The notes under the pieces: generated by a model
What the model was told of the DNA's origin: nothing
The model's database searches: none
The model's input: the letters and a program-made list of their open reading frames with translations, nothing else
Translations under genes and position numbers: made by a program
Part shown: in pieces, positions 18,820 through 28,383 of the stretch
Numbering within the stretch: position 1 is the first letter of the stretch
How the letters are laid out: each line of letters begins with the position of its first letter
DNA from: Flavobacteriales bacterium
GTDB taxonomy: Bacteria; Bacteroidota; Bacteroidia; Flavobacteriales; TMED113
Assembly (NCBI GenBank): GCA_002718895.1
Contig: PBGD01000009.1
Location: 42,043 to 106,042 of the forward strand
Direction of reading: 5' to 3'
Length of the DNA stretch: 64,000 bases

Positions 18820-20077
18820 TTGAGGTTCTTATAAAATGAATTCCATTTTGGGATAGTTCTTTTAAAATAGGCTTATATATTTCTGGGTAAACTGGAATTC
18901 TCACTCCTTTAAGTGATATCTTATTTTGGAGGATTAATTTGCAAGCAAAAAATACTGGTAAACCAACAGTTTTAGCCATTCCTGTGTGTATAGTATCTTC
19001 ACCTTTTACAACCATAGATAAATTTAATTTATGATTTTTTCCATTGAGCTGATATACAAATTTATGCTGCATAACAATCATATCAATATCACTATTTGAA
19101 AGTGACCATTTTTCAGATAAAACATTCATTAAATAACTATAAGAAGAATCATAATTCATATTGGAATAACAACTGTTATGTAAATCTAAATAGTTCATTT
19201 TTTCATGAACGTCGGGATCAGCAATGTTGTTCATATAATTTAAAAAATTTTGTTTTGAAATAAAATCACTATTTGTTTCTGAAGTCATTCCCAATTGAAC
19301 AAAAATATTCCATGCTTTACAAAACCCAACTGATCTAATAGTACCACGAACAATTGTTTTAGCATCTTGTAAATTATATTTTTCTTTATAATGCAAAGAG
19401 TTTCGATTTGCATATGATTCAAAACGACCACAATTTGGAATATCAACGTACTCAACATGATTAAAAACTTCATTGTAATTAAATGTTTTCTCTAAACCAT
19501 CTTTTAAATAAGTTGCACCATCTTTACCGGCTAAAATAATATTTCTAGGATTCCAAGTAATTTTATAGTTCCAAGGATTATTATCTGATTCTGGGGCAAT
19601 AAGACCTCCACAGAAGGATTTAAATGTTGTTATTTTAGCATCTTGATTATGCAATGAATCAATAACTTCCATGGCTGATATATGATCAATACCAGGATCT
19701 AGACCTATTTCATTTAAAATAAGAATATTAGATTTTTTTGCTTCTTGGTCTAAATTTTGTATTTCATTAGACACATAGGATGCAGTTACTAGATTTTTTT
19801 TAAAATTAACACATTCATTAGCGACCAAAACGTGAAAACGTGGAGGGAGCATTGAAACAACCAAATCTGATTTTAATATTAACTTTTTTCTTAAGTCAAC
19901 GTTTTCTATGTTAAATTCAACAAATTCACAATTTTCATAATTAATATAATCCTTAACAAATGGACTTAAGACTTTATCTGCAAGAACAACTTTTATGTTT
20001 AATTCTTCAGATTGCAAAAGATACTTTATTAAAGTGTTTGTTGATCTACCTAGACCTAATAACAAAATTGTTTTCAT
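18812..20077 (-). CDS. Saccharopine dehydrogenase (LYS9-like)
   Basis: A 421-residue NAD(P)-binding enzyme of the LYS9/saccharopine dehydrogenase family, which interconverts saccharopine and glutamate plus aminoadipate semialdehyde. MKTILLLGLGRST is the Rossmann glycine loop, followed by VVSMLPPRFHV, the family signature NEIGLDPGIDHISAMEVID, FKSFCGGLIAPESDNNPWNYK, and the C-terminal MAKTVGLPVFFACKLIL. ATG 20077 is preferred to an in-frame start at 20110, which would add 11 residues before the glycine loop. It converges on the DPP III gene. In this setting a catabolic role in lysine use is plausible. Confidence 0.85.
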   Translation of the reverse strand: MKTILLLGLGRSTNTLIKYLLQSEELNIKVVLADKVLSPFVKDYINYENCEFVEFNIENVDLRKKLILKSDLVVSMLPPRFHVLVANECVNFKKNLVTASYVSNEIQNLDQEAKKSNILILNEIGLDPGIDHISAMEVIDSLHNQDAKITTFKSFCGGLIAPESDNNPWNYKITWNPRNIILAGKDGATYLKDGLEKTFNYNEVFNHVEYVDIPNCGRFESYANRNSLHYKEKYNLQDAKTIVRGTIRSVGFCKAWNIFVQLGMTSETNSDFISKQNFLNYMNNIADPDVHEKMNYLDLHNSCYSNMNYDSSYSYLMNVLSEKWSLSNSDIDMIVMQHKFVYQLNGKNHKLNLSMVVKGEDTIHTGMAKTVGLPVFFACKLILQNKISLKGVRIPVYPEIYKPILKELSQNGIHFIRTSIS

Positions 20078-20188
20078 AATTTTTAAAAAAATAACAATTT
20101 TATTTGACAACTAAATGAAATAAATACATAAATTAGATAACCTTAACAAGTATCTTACTTACAAAAGATAATTTAATCTTAACGTAAA

Positions 20189-21811
20189 ATGGGTAAAATT
20201 GATATAAGTGAATTTCATGATATAACAAAATTTATATCAGAAAATAAAAACATACTGTGGAATTTAAGTCCCAAAGAACTAATAGACCATACTCTCAAGT
20301 TAAAGATGGGTAATCTAACGGATAATGGTGCATTAGCAATTGATACTGGTAAATTTACAGGAAGATCACCAAAAGATCGATTCATTGTTAAAGATAATAC
20401 AACATTAAAAAGTGTAGATTGGGGAATAATTAATCAACCTATTGACGAAAAAAATTACCAATCATTAAAATCAGGTCTGTTAAATTATTTAAAAAATAAA
20501 ATTATTTATGGACGCAATGCTCATGCATGTGCCGATCCTAAATTTCAATTAAATATTAGACTTATTTCAGAATATCCATGGTCAAATTTATTTGGTTACA
20601 ATATGTTTTTAAGACCTGAAGAAGGAGAATTTAAAAAAACCAGTAACGAATGGACAATACTATGTGCTCCAGGATTCAAAAGTAAAGAACCAAAAAAATA
20701 TGGTATAAATGAGGAAAATTTTTCAATTATCAATTTTACTGAAAGAGTCATATTAATAGGAGGTACAGGATATACAGGAGAAATTAAAAAAGGTATTTTT
20801 TCAGTTTTAAATTTCATCTTACCTAAAAAAAACCAAGTTTTATCTATGCACTGTTCAGCAAATTCAGGTGTAAATGGTGATACTGCATTATTTTTTGGAC
20901 TTTCTGGAACAGGCAAAACAACCCTTTCTGCAGATCCATCTAGAAAACTTATTGGCGATGATGAACACGGTTGGTCAAAAAATACAATTTTTAATTTTGA
21001 AGGGGGTTGTTACGCAAAATGTATTAATCTTTCAAAAGAATCTGAACCAGATATTTTTGCTGCTATCAAACAAGGTGCACTTCTAGAAAATATTATATTA
21101 AAAAAAAATAATGAAGTAGATTTTGAAGATAGTAGTAAAACTGAAAATACAAGAGTAAGTTATCCGATTTATCATATAAAAAATATTGCACAACCTTCAT
21201 TAGGAAAATCACCAAAAAATATTTTTTTTCTTACAGCTGATGCTTTTGGAGTTTTACCACCAATTTCAAAACTAACTACAAATCAAGCTATGTACCATTT
21301 CATTTCTGGCTATACATCAAAAATTGCAGGAACAGAAGAAGGAATTATTGAACCTCAAGCAACTTTTTCTGCTTGTTTTGGAGCTCCATTTATGCCACTT
21401 CATCCTACTGTATATGCAAAAATGCTAGGAAAAAAAATGGATGAAGAGAATGTAAAAGTATGGTTAATTAATACAGGATGGTCGGGTGGTGAATATGGAG
21501 AAGGTGAAAGAATATCACTTAAATATACACGGGCAATTATTAATGACGTGATTAATAATTTAACAGATTTCAATTTCACAGAACATCCAATATTTAAATT
21601 AAATATGCCTAATAAATGTAAAAACGTTCCCACTGAAATTTTAAATCCTATAAATACCTGGAAAGATAAAAACAAATATATGCTTCAATCCAAAAAATTA
21701 GCTGCATTATTCCATTCAAACTTTACCAAAGTTAAATCATCTGTTAACCAAAAATCAGATATTAATTTAACTCAGTTGAAAAATATAACTCTTGGAGGTC
21801 CTAAAATTTGA
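20189..21811 (+). CDS. pckA: Phosphoenolpyruvate carboxykinase (ATP)
   Basis: It converts oxaloacetate and ATP to phosphoenolpyruvate, CO2 and ADP, the entry step of gluconeogenesis. The 540-residue length is typical. Visible motifs are FTGRSPKDRFIVKD near the N-terminus, RNAHACAD, the P-loop GLSGTGKTTLSADPSR near 240, GDDEHGW just after it, and the adenine-binding ARVSYP-like stretch (NTRVSYPIYHI). It starts at ATG 20189. The rsmE gene follows 14 bases after the stop and is probably co-transcribed. Confidence 0.96.
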   Translation: MGKIDISEFHDITKFISENKNILWNLSPKELIDHTLKLKMGNLTDNGALAIDTGKFTGRSPKDRFIVKDNTTLKSVDWGIINQPIDEKNYQSLKSGLLNYLKNKIIYGRNAHACADPKFQLNIRLISEYPWSNLFGYNMFLRPEEGEFKKTSNEWTILCAPGFKSKEPKKYGINEENFSIINFTERVILIGGTGYTGEIKKGIFSVLNFILPKKNQVLSMHCSANSGVNGDTALFFGLSGTGKTTLSADPSRKLIGDDEHGWSKNTIFNFEGGCYAKCINLSKESEPDIFAAIKQGALLENIILKKNNEVDFEDSSKTENTRVSYPIYHIKNIAQPSLGKSPKNIFFLTADAFGVLPPISKLTTNQAMYHFISGYTSKIAGTEEGIIEPQATFSACFGAPFMPLHPTVYAKMLGKKMDEENVKVWLINTGWSGGEYGEGERISLKYTRAIINDVINNLTDFNFTEHPIFKLNMPNKCKNVPTEILNPINTWKDKNKYMLQSKKLAALFHSNFTKVKSSVNQKSDINLTQLKNITLGGPKI

Positions 21812-21825
21812 TAAAATCTCTTTTT

Positions 21826-22521
21826 ATGGATCTTTTCTATACTAAAAATTCTGAATATGAAATACTATCAAAGAATGAGAGTAAACATTGTGTAAATGCG
21901 CTCAGAAAAAAAATAAAAGATAAAATATTAGTCACTGAGGGTAAAGGCATTATATATCAAGCTAAAATTACAAGTATTAATAGAGGAATCGTGTCATTTA
22001 AAAAATTAAATGAACAATTTTCAGTTAAAAGAAATACAAGATTAGAAATTGCTATTTCATTAACAAAAAACAAATCTAGATTTGAATGGTTTTTGGAAAA
22101 ATCTACAGAAATAGGTGTTGATTATATTTATCCTATAATCTGCAAAAGATCTGAAAGAAAACAAATTAATATAGAAAGATGCAACAAAATACTTATATCT
22201 TCCTTAAAACAATCTAAAAATGCTATTCTTCCTAAAATTAGTAGGATAATTACATTTGATCATTTTTTAGAAAAAAATCTATCTAATACATATATTGCTC
22301 ATTGTTCCAGTGTTACAAAAAAAGATTTTTTTGAATGTATTAAAACACAACAAAACCAAAGCAAAATAATTGTAATGATTGGCCCCGAAGGTGATTTTAC
22401 AAAAACAGAAATCTTAAAAGCACAAGAAAAAGGAGTTCAATCTGTAAGTTTAGGTCAAAACCGACTGCGAACTGAAACAGCTGGTATTTATGTTGCTAAT
22501 TGTGTTCAGATATTATTCTAA
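21826..22521 (+). CDS. rsmE: 16S rRNA (uracil(1498)-N(3))-methyltransferase RsmE
   Basis: It methylates N3 of U1498 in 16S rRNA using S-adenosylmethionine. It is a SPOUT-class protein of 231 residues: a PUA-like N-terminal domain (MDLFYTKNS start, ESKHCVNALRKK) and a knotted C-terminal domain with GPEGDFTKTEI, SVSLGQNRLRTETAGIYV. ATG 21826 matches the usual MQLFY-type beginning. An in-frame TTG at 21808 would overlap pckA but adds non-conserved residues. Confidence 0.92.
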   Translation: MDLFYTKNSEYEILSKNESKHCVNALRKKIKDKILVTEGKGIIYQAKITSINRGIVSFKKLNEQFSVKRNTRLEIAISLTKNKSRFEWFLEKSTEIGVDYIYPIICKRSERKQINIERCNKILISSLKQSKNAILPKISRIITFDHFLEKNLSNTYIAHCSSVTKKDFFECIKTQQNQSKIIVMIGPEGDFTKTEILKAQEKGVQSVSLGQNRLRTETAGIYVANCVQILF

Positions 22522-22532
22522 ATTATATTTAT

Positions 22533-22540
22533 TAAATTTG
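22533..22540 (+). promoter_or_regulatory. Candidate -7 element for DUF4159 gene
   Basis: TAAATTTG is an exact TAnnTTTG match 26 bases before the ATG at 22566. No clear -33 element is present. Confidence 0.25.
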
Positions 22541-22565
22541 TAAACTTTTCATATTAAAACAACAT

Positions 22566-23225
22566 ATGTTAAGATTAATTATCTTATTACTATTTATATT
22601 TAATACATCTTCTTCTCAAGAAAGTTATCAAATTGCTGTTTTGAAGTATCAAGGTGGAGGGGACTGGTATTCTAACCCTAGTTCATTAAGCAATTTAATT
22701 AACTTTTGTAATAAAAATCTCAACATGAATATTGATAAAGAATATAAAATTGTAGAAGCATCTAGTTCAAATTTATTTGACTACCCTTATGTTTATATGA
22801 CTGGTCATGGGAATGTTTTTTTTGATGATATGGATGTTGAAAATTTAAGAAAATATTTGAAGGGGGGAGGATTTTTACATATAGATGACAATTATGGCAT
22901 GGATCAGTATATAAGAAATGAAATGAAAAAAATTTTTCCAAATATTAACTTTGTGGAATTGAATACTGATCATAAAATTTATAATAATATTTATAAGTTC
23001 GATAACGGACTACCTAAAATCCATGAACATGACAATCATCCACCTGAAGGACTCGCTTTAATTTATCAAAACAGAATTGTTTGTTTTTACTCATATGAAT
23101 CAGACTTAGGTGATGGTTGGGAAAATCAAAATATTCATAATAATCCAAATACAATAAGAATAGATGCATTAAAAATGGGAGCTAATATTTTATCTTATTC
23201 TATGGATCCAAATACAAAAAAATGA
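22566..23225 (+). CDS. DUF4159 domain-containing secreted protein
   Basis: A 219-residue exported protein: signal peptide MLRLIILLLFIFNTSSSQ, then a single DUF4159 domain with the recognisable VLKYQGGGDWY, YPYVYMTGHGN, LRKYLKGGGFLHIDDNYGMD and IHEHDNHPPEG patterns. The fold is related to class I glutamine amidotransferase-like domains, but no catalytic triad is evident and the function is unknown. The stop overlaps the start of the AI-2E family gene by four bases (ATGA), indicating translational coupling. Confidence 0.88.
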   Translation: MLRLIILLLFIFNTSSSQESYQIAVLKYQGGGDWYSNPSSLSNLINFCNKNLNMNIDKEYKIVEASSSNLFDYPYVYMTGHGNVFFDDMDVENLRKYLKGGGFLHIDDNYGMDQYIRNEMKKIFPNINFVELNTDHKIYNNIYKFDNGLPKIHEHDNHPPEGLALIYQNRIVCFYSYESDLGDGWENQNIHNNPNTIRIDALKMGANILSYSMDPNTKK

Positions 23226-24268
23226 AAAAATCACTTCAAAATATACTTATATTCTCGTTTGTAATATTATGTTTTTATATAATTTCTAAAATTCAACTTT
23301 TAATTATTTACTTTTTCATTGCACTTGTATTATCTATAACAATTAATCCAGTAAGTAACTTACTATGTACTTTGAAAATTGGCAAGTTTAAAATTAATGA
23401 AACATTTTCTACAATTATATGTTTATGTATAATTAGTACAATTTTCTCATTTTTTGGATTAATATTTTCACCCATAATTATTGAAGAAATTAATATTATT
23501 AAATCAATTAAAATTGAAGAAATGCAAAAATTTGCGTCTGTAGTCACAAATCAAATAAATCAAAATTTATCTACTCTAGATATAGAGTTTGAAACTAAAT
23601 TTACAGACTTGTTTTCTTTTTTAAATTTTGGATCCATTTCTAATATATTTCAATCTATGTTGGGTCTACTTGGTAATATTTTTATGGCATTTTTCTCCAT
23701 AATATTTATATCTTTTTTTCTAATTAAAGACAAGCATATTCTAAAGAACAATGCTATTAAGTTAATGTCATATTTTACTAATGAATCTCTAGAAAAAGTA
23801 AATACAATTATTTACTTTATAAGAAGATATTTTATTGGATTATGTATTCAAACTACCATATTGTTTATTTTATTTTCGTTCGGAATGCACATCTTAAAAT
23901 TACCAAACCCATGGACATTAGCTCTATTTGCAGCAGTTATAAATATCATCCCTTATTTTGGCCCATTAATTGGTTTTATTTTCACTACTACGATTATTGG
24001 AACATTTTATCTAGATCAAAATATGATAGAATTAATAATTCCCTTAATCACCAAATCATTTGTTTTATTTTTTGTAGTACAATCGTTTGATAATTTTATT
24101 ATACAACCAACTATATATTCAAAAGCATTTGATGCTCATCCTCTTGAAATATTTTTTGTAGCAATGACAGCAGGCTTTATAGGTGGAATCATGTGGATGA
24201 TATTAGCTATGCCTATCTACACAATATTAAAAATCATATTTACTAAACTAACAATCCAAATCAAGTAG
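23222..24268 (+). CDS. AI-2E family transporter / PerM-like permease
   Basis: An integral membrane protein of 348 residues with about seven or eight hydrophobic segments arranged as in the YhhT/PerM/TqsA family: two N-terminal helices, a soluble amphipathic stretch, and a C-terminal block with NIIPYFGPLIG and the conserved C-terminal QSFDNFIIQPTIYSKAFDAHPLEIF. Characterised relatives export autoinducer-2 or sodium ions, but substrate cannot be assigned from sequence. The stop is TAG, and the last 21 bases overlap the convergent hutH gene. Confidence 0.85.
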   Translation: MKKSLQNILIFSFVILCFYIISKIQLLIIYFFIALVLSITINPVSNLLCTLKIGKFKINETFSTIICLCIISTIFSFFGLIFSPIIIEEINIIKSIKIEEMQKFASVVTNQINQNLSTLDIEFETKFTDLFSFLNFGSISNIFQSMLGLLGNIFMAFFSIIFISFFLIKDKHILKNNAIKLMSYFTNESLEKVNTIIYFIRRYFIGLCIQTTILFILFSFGMHILKLPNPWTLALFAAVINIIPYFGPLIGFIFTTTIIGTFYLDQNMIELIIPLITKSFVLFFVVQSFDNFIIQPTIYSKAFDAHPLEIFFVAMTAGFIGGIMWMILAMPIYTILKIIFTKLTIQIK

Positions 24269-25759
24269 ATTGTAAATATTAAATTCAGAAATAAATTCTC
24301 GAGTTTTATTTATGTGTAAATTAAGTTGTTCATCCTTATGAATAAAGGGGACCTCTTTTCTATATTGTTTCAGAAAGTATTTTAGAATTGGAGATGATTC
24401 TGTTTTTTTCAACTCAATAGCCTGTGCTGCATTCAAAAGCTCTATCGCTAAAACAGTATATACATTTTGAACAATTTTATATAGCTTAGTTGCAGAATTA
24501 GCTCCCATACTCACGTGATCTTCTTGACCATTTGATGAAACTATACTGTCAACAGAGGCAGGTGTAGCATATTGTTTATTTTGACTAACAATTGAAGCTG
24601 CAGTATACTGAGTGATCATAAAACCAGAATTTAATCCTGGATTCTCAATTAAATATGGCGGTAAATTTCTTTGACCTGATAACAATTGGAAAACCCGTCT
24701 TTCAGAAATATTAGCTAATTCACATAAAGCTAACGCTAAATAATCTAATGAAAGAGCTAGGGGTTGTCCGTGAAAATTACCTGCAGATATAATTTTATTC
24801 TCATGATAAAAAACATTTGGATTATCGGTAACTGAATTTACTTCAATATTAAAAACTGACTCAACATGTTTAATGACATCAAAGCTAGCACCATGAACTT
24901 GAGGAATACATCTGAATGAATATGGATCTTGAACATGTTTTTGATTTGAAAAAAAACTTTTACTTTTTGACAATATTTTATTAACAATTTGAGAAGTATG
25001 TAATTGACCAAAGTGAGGTCTAATTTTAGCGATTAAATCAATAAAGGGACTATGATTACATGAAAAAGCTTCTAAAGAAATACATGAGATTAATGTTGAC
25101 AAATAAAAGATTTTTTTTGCTTGTATTAATGACCAAACACCATACCCGGTCATAAATTGTGTTCCATTTAACAATGCTAATCCTTCTTTTAAGGATAATT
25201 TAATTGGTTTTAAATTGAATTCATGAAAAGCTTTTTGAGTTGAGACAATTTGATCACCTAAATATACTTCACCCCTACCAATTAGAGGTAATGAAAGATT
25301 TGCGAGCGGAGCAAGATCACCTGAAGCACCTAAGGAACCCTGTTGATATAAAACAGGATTTAATTTATAATTATATAAATCAATTAGTAATAAAATTAAT
25401 TCTAATCTAACTGCAGAATAACCTAGGCTTAAAGATCTAATTTTTAAAAGAAGTATAATTTTAACTATTTTTTCAGGTACTTTTTCACCCACTCCACAAG
25501 CATGGGATAAAATTAAATTTTCCTGCAATTTATTAATCTCCACTTCATTTATTTTAGTATCACACAAAGAGCCAAAGCCAGTATTAACACCATATATAAG
25601 TTCGCTTGATGTTTTAATTTTTTCTGACAAATAATTTCTTGAATTAATGATACAAGACTGAGAATCTTTTGATAATTTAATTTTTTTGTTGTCAAAAATA
25701 ATTTGAAATAAATCCTGAATAGTAATGTCTTTCTTACCAATATTAAAATGAGAACTCAT
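24248..25759 (-). CDS. hutH: Histidine ammonia-lyase
   Basis: It deaminates histidine to urocanate, the first step of histidine catabolism. The 503-residue protein has the family-defining Ala-Ser-Gly (in GSLGASGDLAPLANL, around residue 145), which cyclises to the MIO cofactor. Other family segments are YGVNTGFG near 50, QDPYSFRCIPQVHGA, and SVTDNPNVF. Its start overlaps the end of hisS by 17 bases, so both come from one mRNA. The other hut genes (hutU, hutI) are not in this window. Confidence 0.94.
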   Translation of the reverse strand: MSSHFNIGKKDITIQDLFQIIFDNKKIKLSKDSQSCIINSRNYLSEKIKTSSELIYGVNTGFGSLCDTKINEVEINKLQENLILSHACGVGEKVPEKIVKIILLLKIRSLSLGYSAVRLELILLLIDLYNYKLNPVLYQQGSLGASGDLAPLANLSLPLIGRGEVYLGDQIVSTQKAFHEFNLKPIKLSLKEGLALLNGTQFMTGYGVWSLIQAKKIFYLSTLISCISLEAFSCNHSPFIDLIAKIRPHFGQLHTSQIVNKILSKSKSFFSNQKHVQDPYSFRCIPQVHGASFDVIKHVESVFNIEVNSVTDNPNVFYHENKIISAGNFHGQPLALSLDYLALALCELANISERRVFQLLSGQRNLPPYLIENPGLNSGFMITQYTAASIVSQNKQYATPASVDSIVSSNGQEDHVSMGANSATKLYKIVQNVYTVLAIELLNAAQAIELKKTESSPILKYFLKQYRKEVPFIHKDEQLNLHINKTREFISEFNIYNLLDLDC

Positions 25760-27119
25760 TATTTTTTAAAGCTTTTAAAAAGTTATTAAAACTATATTTA
25801 ATTTGTTGTCCATTAGACATGTTTTTAATTAACATATTCTTCATTTTAATTTCATCTTCACCAATCATAATGACCAACTTAGTATTTCTTTGGTTAGCGT
25901 ATGATAATTGTTTACTTATTTTGATAGGTGAAGGATATAGTTCAACCGAGTAACCAAGGTCTCTAATATTATTAATATATTCAGATGAACTTTTTGCTTC
26001 TTCATCACCAAAGTTAACAAATAAAAAATCTAGACTATTTAAAGTATTTTCAGGAAATAAATCAAGTTCTTCCATTAATAAAGTGAGTCGATCTAATCCA
26101 AATGAAACACCTACTCCACTTAAGTTTTTAACATTAAATTTTTCAGTTAATTTATCATACCTACCCCCACCAGCAATGCTAATTTGAGGATTATGAATAC
26201 TTACAACTTCAAAAATAATTCCTGAATAATAATCTAAGCCTCTAGCAAGTGTTAAATCTAAATGAATATAATTATTAAAATTACCTGACGACAATCTATC
26301 ATTAATACTATGTATTTCTAAAAAGCCCATTTCTAATTTAGAATTTAACTTCAAGTGTTGTGAAATATTTTCTTGTTGTTGAGATATAGTGCCCTTAAAA
26401 AATAGAATTTTTGAAAACAATTCAATAGAGTCATAAGAAAATCCACCCTCAATTAATAAATCCAATACTTTATCTTTTCCAATTTTAGAGATTTTATCAA
26501 TGATAATACAAAAACCTTCAAAACTTAAATTAGATTTAAAAGAAGTAAATAATCCTTCTAATATTTTTCTATTATTAATTTGAATTGAAAAATCGAATAA
26601 CTTTATTTTTTTTAAACAACTTATAATTAGGTTAATAATCTCTACTTCTAACCACAAAGAACTCTCACCCACAATATCAGCATCACACTGAGTAAATTCT
26701 CTGAGTCTCCCTTTTTGGGGTCTGTCAGCACGCCAAACAGGACCAATCTCATATCTTTTAAAAGGAAATGTAATATTATTCTTATTTTCTGACACAAATC
26801 TAGCTAATGGAACAGTAAGATCATATCTAAGTGCTTTATCAGAAATTAAACTTGATATTTGCTCAATTGGAATTGTATTTAAATCATTTTCAACTTTATT
26901 TAAATAATTTCCACTTTTTAATATTTGAAAAATCAATTTATCTCCTTCATCTCCATATTGACCATATAAATTAGATCTTTTTTCAACACAAGAAGTTTTA
27001 ATTGGAGAAAAACCAAATAAATTAAATTGTTTTTTTAATATAGATGTAATGTATTCTCTTTTAACATTTTGAAAATGATTAAAACTTGGAAAACCACTTA
27101 AAGAAAATTTTTTTTTCAT
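25743..27119 (-). CDS. hisS: Histidine-tRNA ligase
   Basis: A class II aminoacyl-tRNA synthetase of 458 residues that charges tRNA-His. Visible signatures are the motif 1 region with YGDEGDKL, the motif 2 loop RYEIGPVWRADRPQKGRLRE and TQCDAD, the histidine-A motif LARGLDYYSG, motif 3 GVSFGLDRL, and a C-terminal anticodon-binding domain. It starts at ATG 27119. It pairs with hutH immediately downstream, placing histidine use in translation and catabolism on one transcript. Confidence 0.95.
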   Translation of the reverse strand: MKKKFSLSGFPSFNHFQNVKREYITSILKKQFNLFGFSPIKTSCVEKRSNLYGQYGDEGDKLIFQILKSGNYLNKVENDLNTIPIEQISSLISDKALRYDLTVPLARFVSENKNNITFPFKRYEIGPVWRADRPQKGRLREFTQCDADIVGESSLWLEVEIINLIISCLKKIKLFDFSIQINNRKILEGLFTSFKSNLSFEGFCIIIDKISKIGKDKVLDLLIEGGFSYDSIELFSKILFFKGTISQQQENISQHLKLNSKLEMGFLEIHSINDRLSSGNFNNYIHLDLTLARGLDYYSGIIFEVVSIHNPQISIAGGGRYDKLTEKFNVKNLSGVGVSFGLDRLTLLMEELDLFPENTLNSLDFLFVNFGDEEAKSSSEYINNIRDLGYSVELYPSPIKISKQLSYANQRNTKLVIMIGEDEIKMKNMLIKNMSNGQQIKYSFNNFLKALKNNEFSF

Positions 27120-27181
27120 TTTTTATACAAAGAATTACCATAAAATTAATAATAATAATATATGTTATAAGTTATAAATAT

Positions 27182-27189
27182 TAATTTTG
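27182..27189 (+). promoter_or_regulatory. Candidate -7 element for the LolA-like gene
   Basis: TAATTTTG is an exact TAnnTTTG match, 20 bases before the ATG at 27209, in the 89-base gap that divides it from hisS. There is no convincing -33 element. Confidence 0.28.
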
Positions 27190-27208
27190 TTTAATTATTT
27201 ATTATACT

Positions 27209-27949
27209 ATGTCTAAAATAATCTCCTTATTATTGATTTCTTTAAGTTTGCAAATTTATGCTCAGGACTTAGATCAAAACAACCTAAATGGTCAAACAAT
27301 TTTTAATAATTATCTTAACAGCATAGGTGAAATAGATAAAATATCAAAAATTAATACATTAATAAAGAAAAGTATAATTAAAATTGATGGAATATCTGAA
27401 TTTGAAATGGATTCTGAAGTATTATATAAAAAACCAAATCTTTATTCATCAAAGATTAATCTATCCAACTTAGGAATTATTCAGTCTACCAAATATGATG
27501 GTAATATATGTAAAATAACTAGATACGATAACAATAACAAAGAAACAACAACTATTATAGATGGAAAAACATTAGAGAAAAAAGTTAAAGACTTTTATCC
27601 ATTTCCAATTTTAACAATATTAAATAATAAAGTTAAATGTAAAGCTGAAAAAATACTTAACGAAAAAGATACTCTATATAAAGTATTCATTAATGATGAA
27701 AATTCAATAAATGATAGCTTATTTTTGTTTTTTGACACAAGCAGCTATCTATTAGTTAAAAAAGTAGAAAGCAACTTAAAATCAATAAAAACAACCGAAT
27801 ATTTTAATTATGAAGAGTTTGACGGTGTCAAAATACCTACTATTGAAATTTCAAACACAAAAATTGATAATAAAGATGCACAAAAAAGTACAAATAAAAT
27901 TATTGATATTATAATTAATAAAGATTTAGATTTAAATAATTTTCAATAA
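27209..27949 (+). CDS. Exported LolA-like / outer-membrane lipoprotein-sorting-type protein
   Basis: A 246-residue protein with a signal peptide ending at QIYAQ (about residue 18). The mature part (YLNSIGEIDKISKINTL start, EFEMDSEVLYKKPNLYSSKI, and a later YFNYEEFDGVKIPTIEI) follows the beta-strand pattern of the Bacteroidota LolA-fold proteins that read 'zinc protease' or 'outer membrane lipoprotein-sorting' in annotations. The final YEEFDGVKIPT-type motif is typical. It lacks clear catalytic residues. A periplasmic lipid- or lipoprotein-binding role is inferred only. A strong terminator follows directly. Confidence 0.62.
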   Translation: MSKIISLLLISLSLQIYAQDLDQNNLNGQTIFNNYLNSIGEIDKISKINTLIKKSIIKIDGISEFEMDSEVLYKKPNLYSSKINLSNLGIIQSTKYDGNICKITRYDNNNKETTTIIDGKTLEKKVKDFYPFPILTILNNKVKCKAEKILNEKDTLYKVFINDENSINDSLFLFFDTSSYLLVKKVESNLKSIKTTEYFNYEEFDGVKIPTIEISNTKIDNKDAQKSTNKIIDIIINKDLDLNNFQ

Positions 27950-27975
27950 AAAAAGGGCCCCAAAGGGCCCTTTTT
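27950..27975. terminator. Bidirectional intrinsic terminator
   Basis: A perfect 11-bp inverted repeat, AAAAAGGGCCC / GGGCCCTTTTT, encloses the loop CAAA. A T-tract exists in both orientations, so it can end both the plus-strand gene at 27949 and the minus-strand 64-residue gene at 27995. It is the clearest hairpin terminator I found in the window. Confidence 0.9.
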
Positions 27976-27994
27976 AATAAAAACAATTGTGAGA

Positions 27995-28189
27995 TTATGC
28001 TTTTTTAACTAACGGAAGTCCCGTTCTTGCACTTTCTACAACCTTTTTACCTGAAGGTAAATCACATGCATTAGATCTTTGATCACCTGCAAAATAATAT
28101 ATAGTTTGAGTTCTGCCACCTCTTAAGGTAACATCTTTTGAATGTAAATAGTAAGTTTTACCTTTACTGTTTTTGTGTGAATAAGCCAT
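27995..28189 (-). CDS. Conserved 64-residue protein of unknown function
   Basis: A short basic protein with the pattern MAYSHKNSKGKTYYLHSK, then VTLRGGRTQTIYYFA, then LPSGKKVVESARTGLPLVKK. I recall similar 55-65-residue proteins with 'RGGRTQTIYYFA...LP.G..V.E..RTGLP' in many unrelated bacteria. They have no assigned function. The gene stands alone between the bidirectional terminator and a 194-base AT-rich gap. It contains no signal peptide or membrane segment, so it is cytosolic. The dense Tyr/Arg/Lys and a possible Cys (NACDLP) could suit nucleic-acid binding, which is speculation. Confidence 0.75.
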   Translation of the reverse strand: MAYSHKNSKGKTYYLHSKDVTLRGGRTQTIYYFAGDQRSNACDLPSGKKVVESARTGLPLVKKA

Positions 28190-28383
28190 AGTACTTAAAA
28201 TTTTAATTAAATGTTGGGAATGAATATAGTAATTATTGTGGAATTCTAATCTATAAATTGACTTTTTTTTTTGAACAATAACAAAATATATACATAACTC
28301 AATTTATTGATTATTAACAAATGCTCAATTATTGGCAATAATTACTAATTTAAATAGTTAAATTTAAGTGAAGTATTTTTCAG

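Noticed and set aside
23842..24090. 82-residue plus-strand frame inside the AI-2E-family gene
   Set aside because: It is an out-of-frame reading of a hydrophobic coding region, with aromatic-rich composition expected from that shift.
28190..28383. Possible small RNA in the 194-base AT-rich gap
   Set aside because: No stable hairpin, no T-tract terminator for such a transcript, and no similarity to a known RNA that I could recognise.
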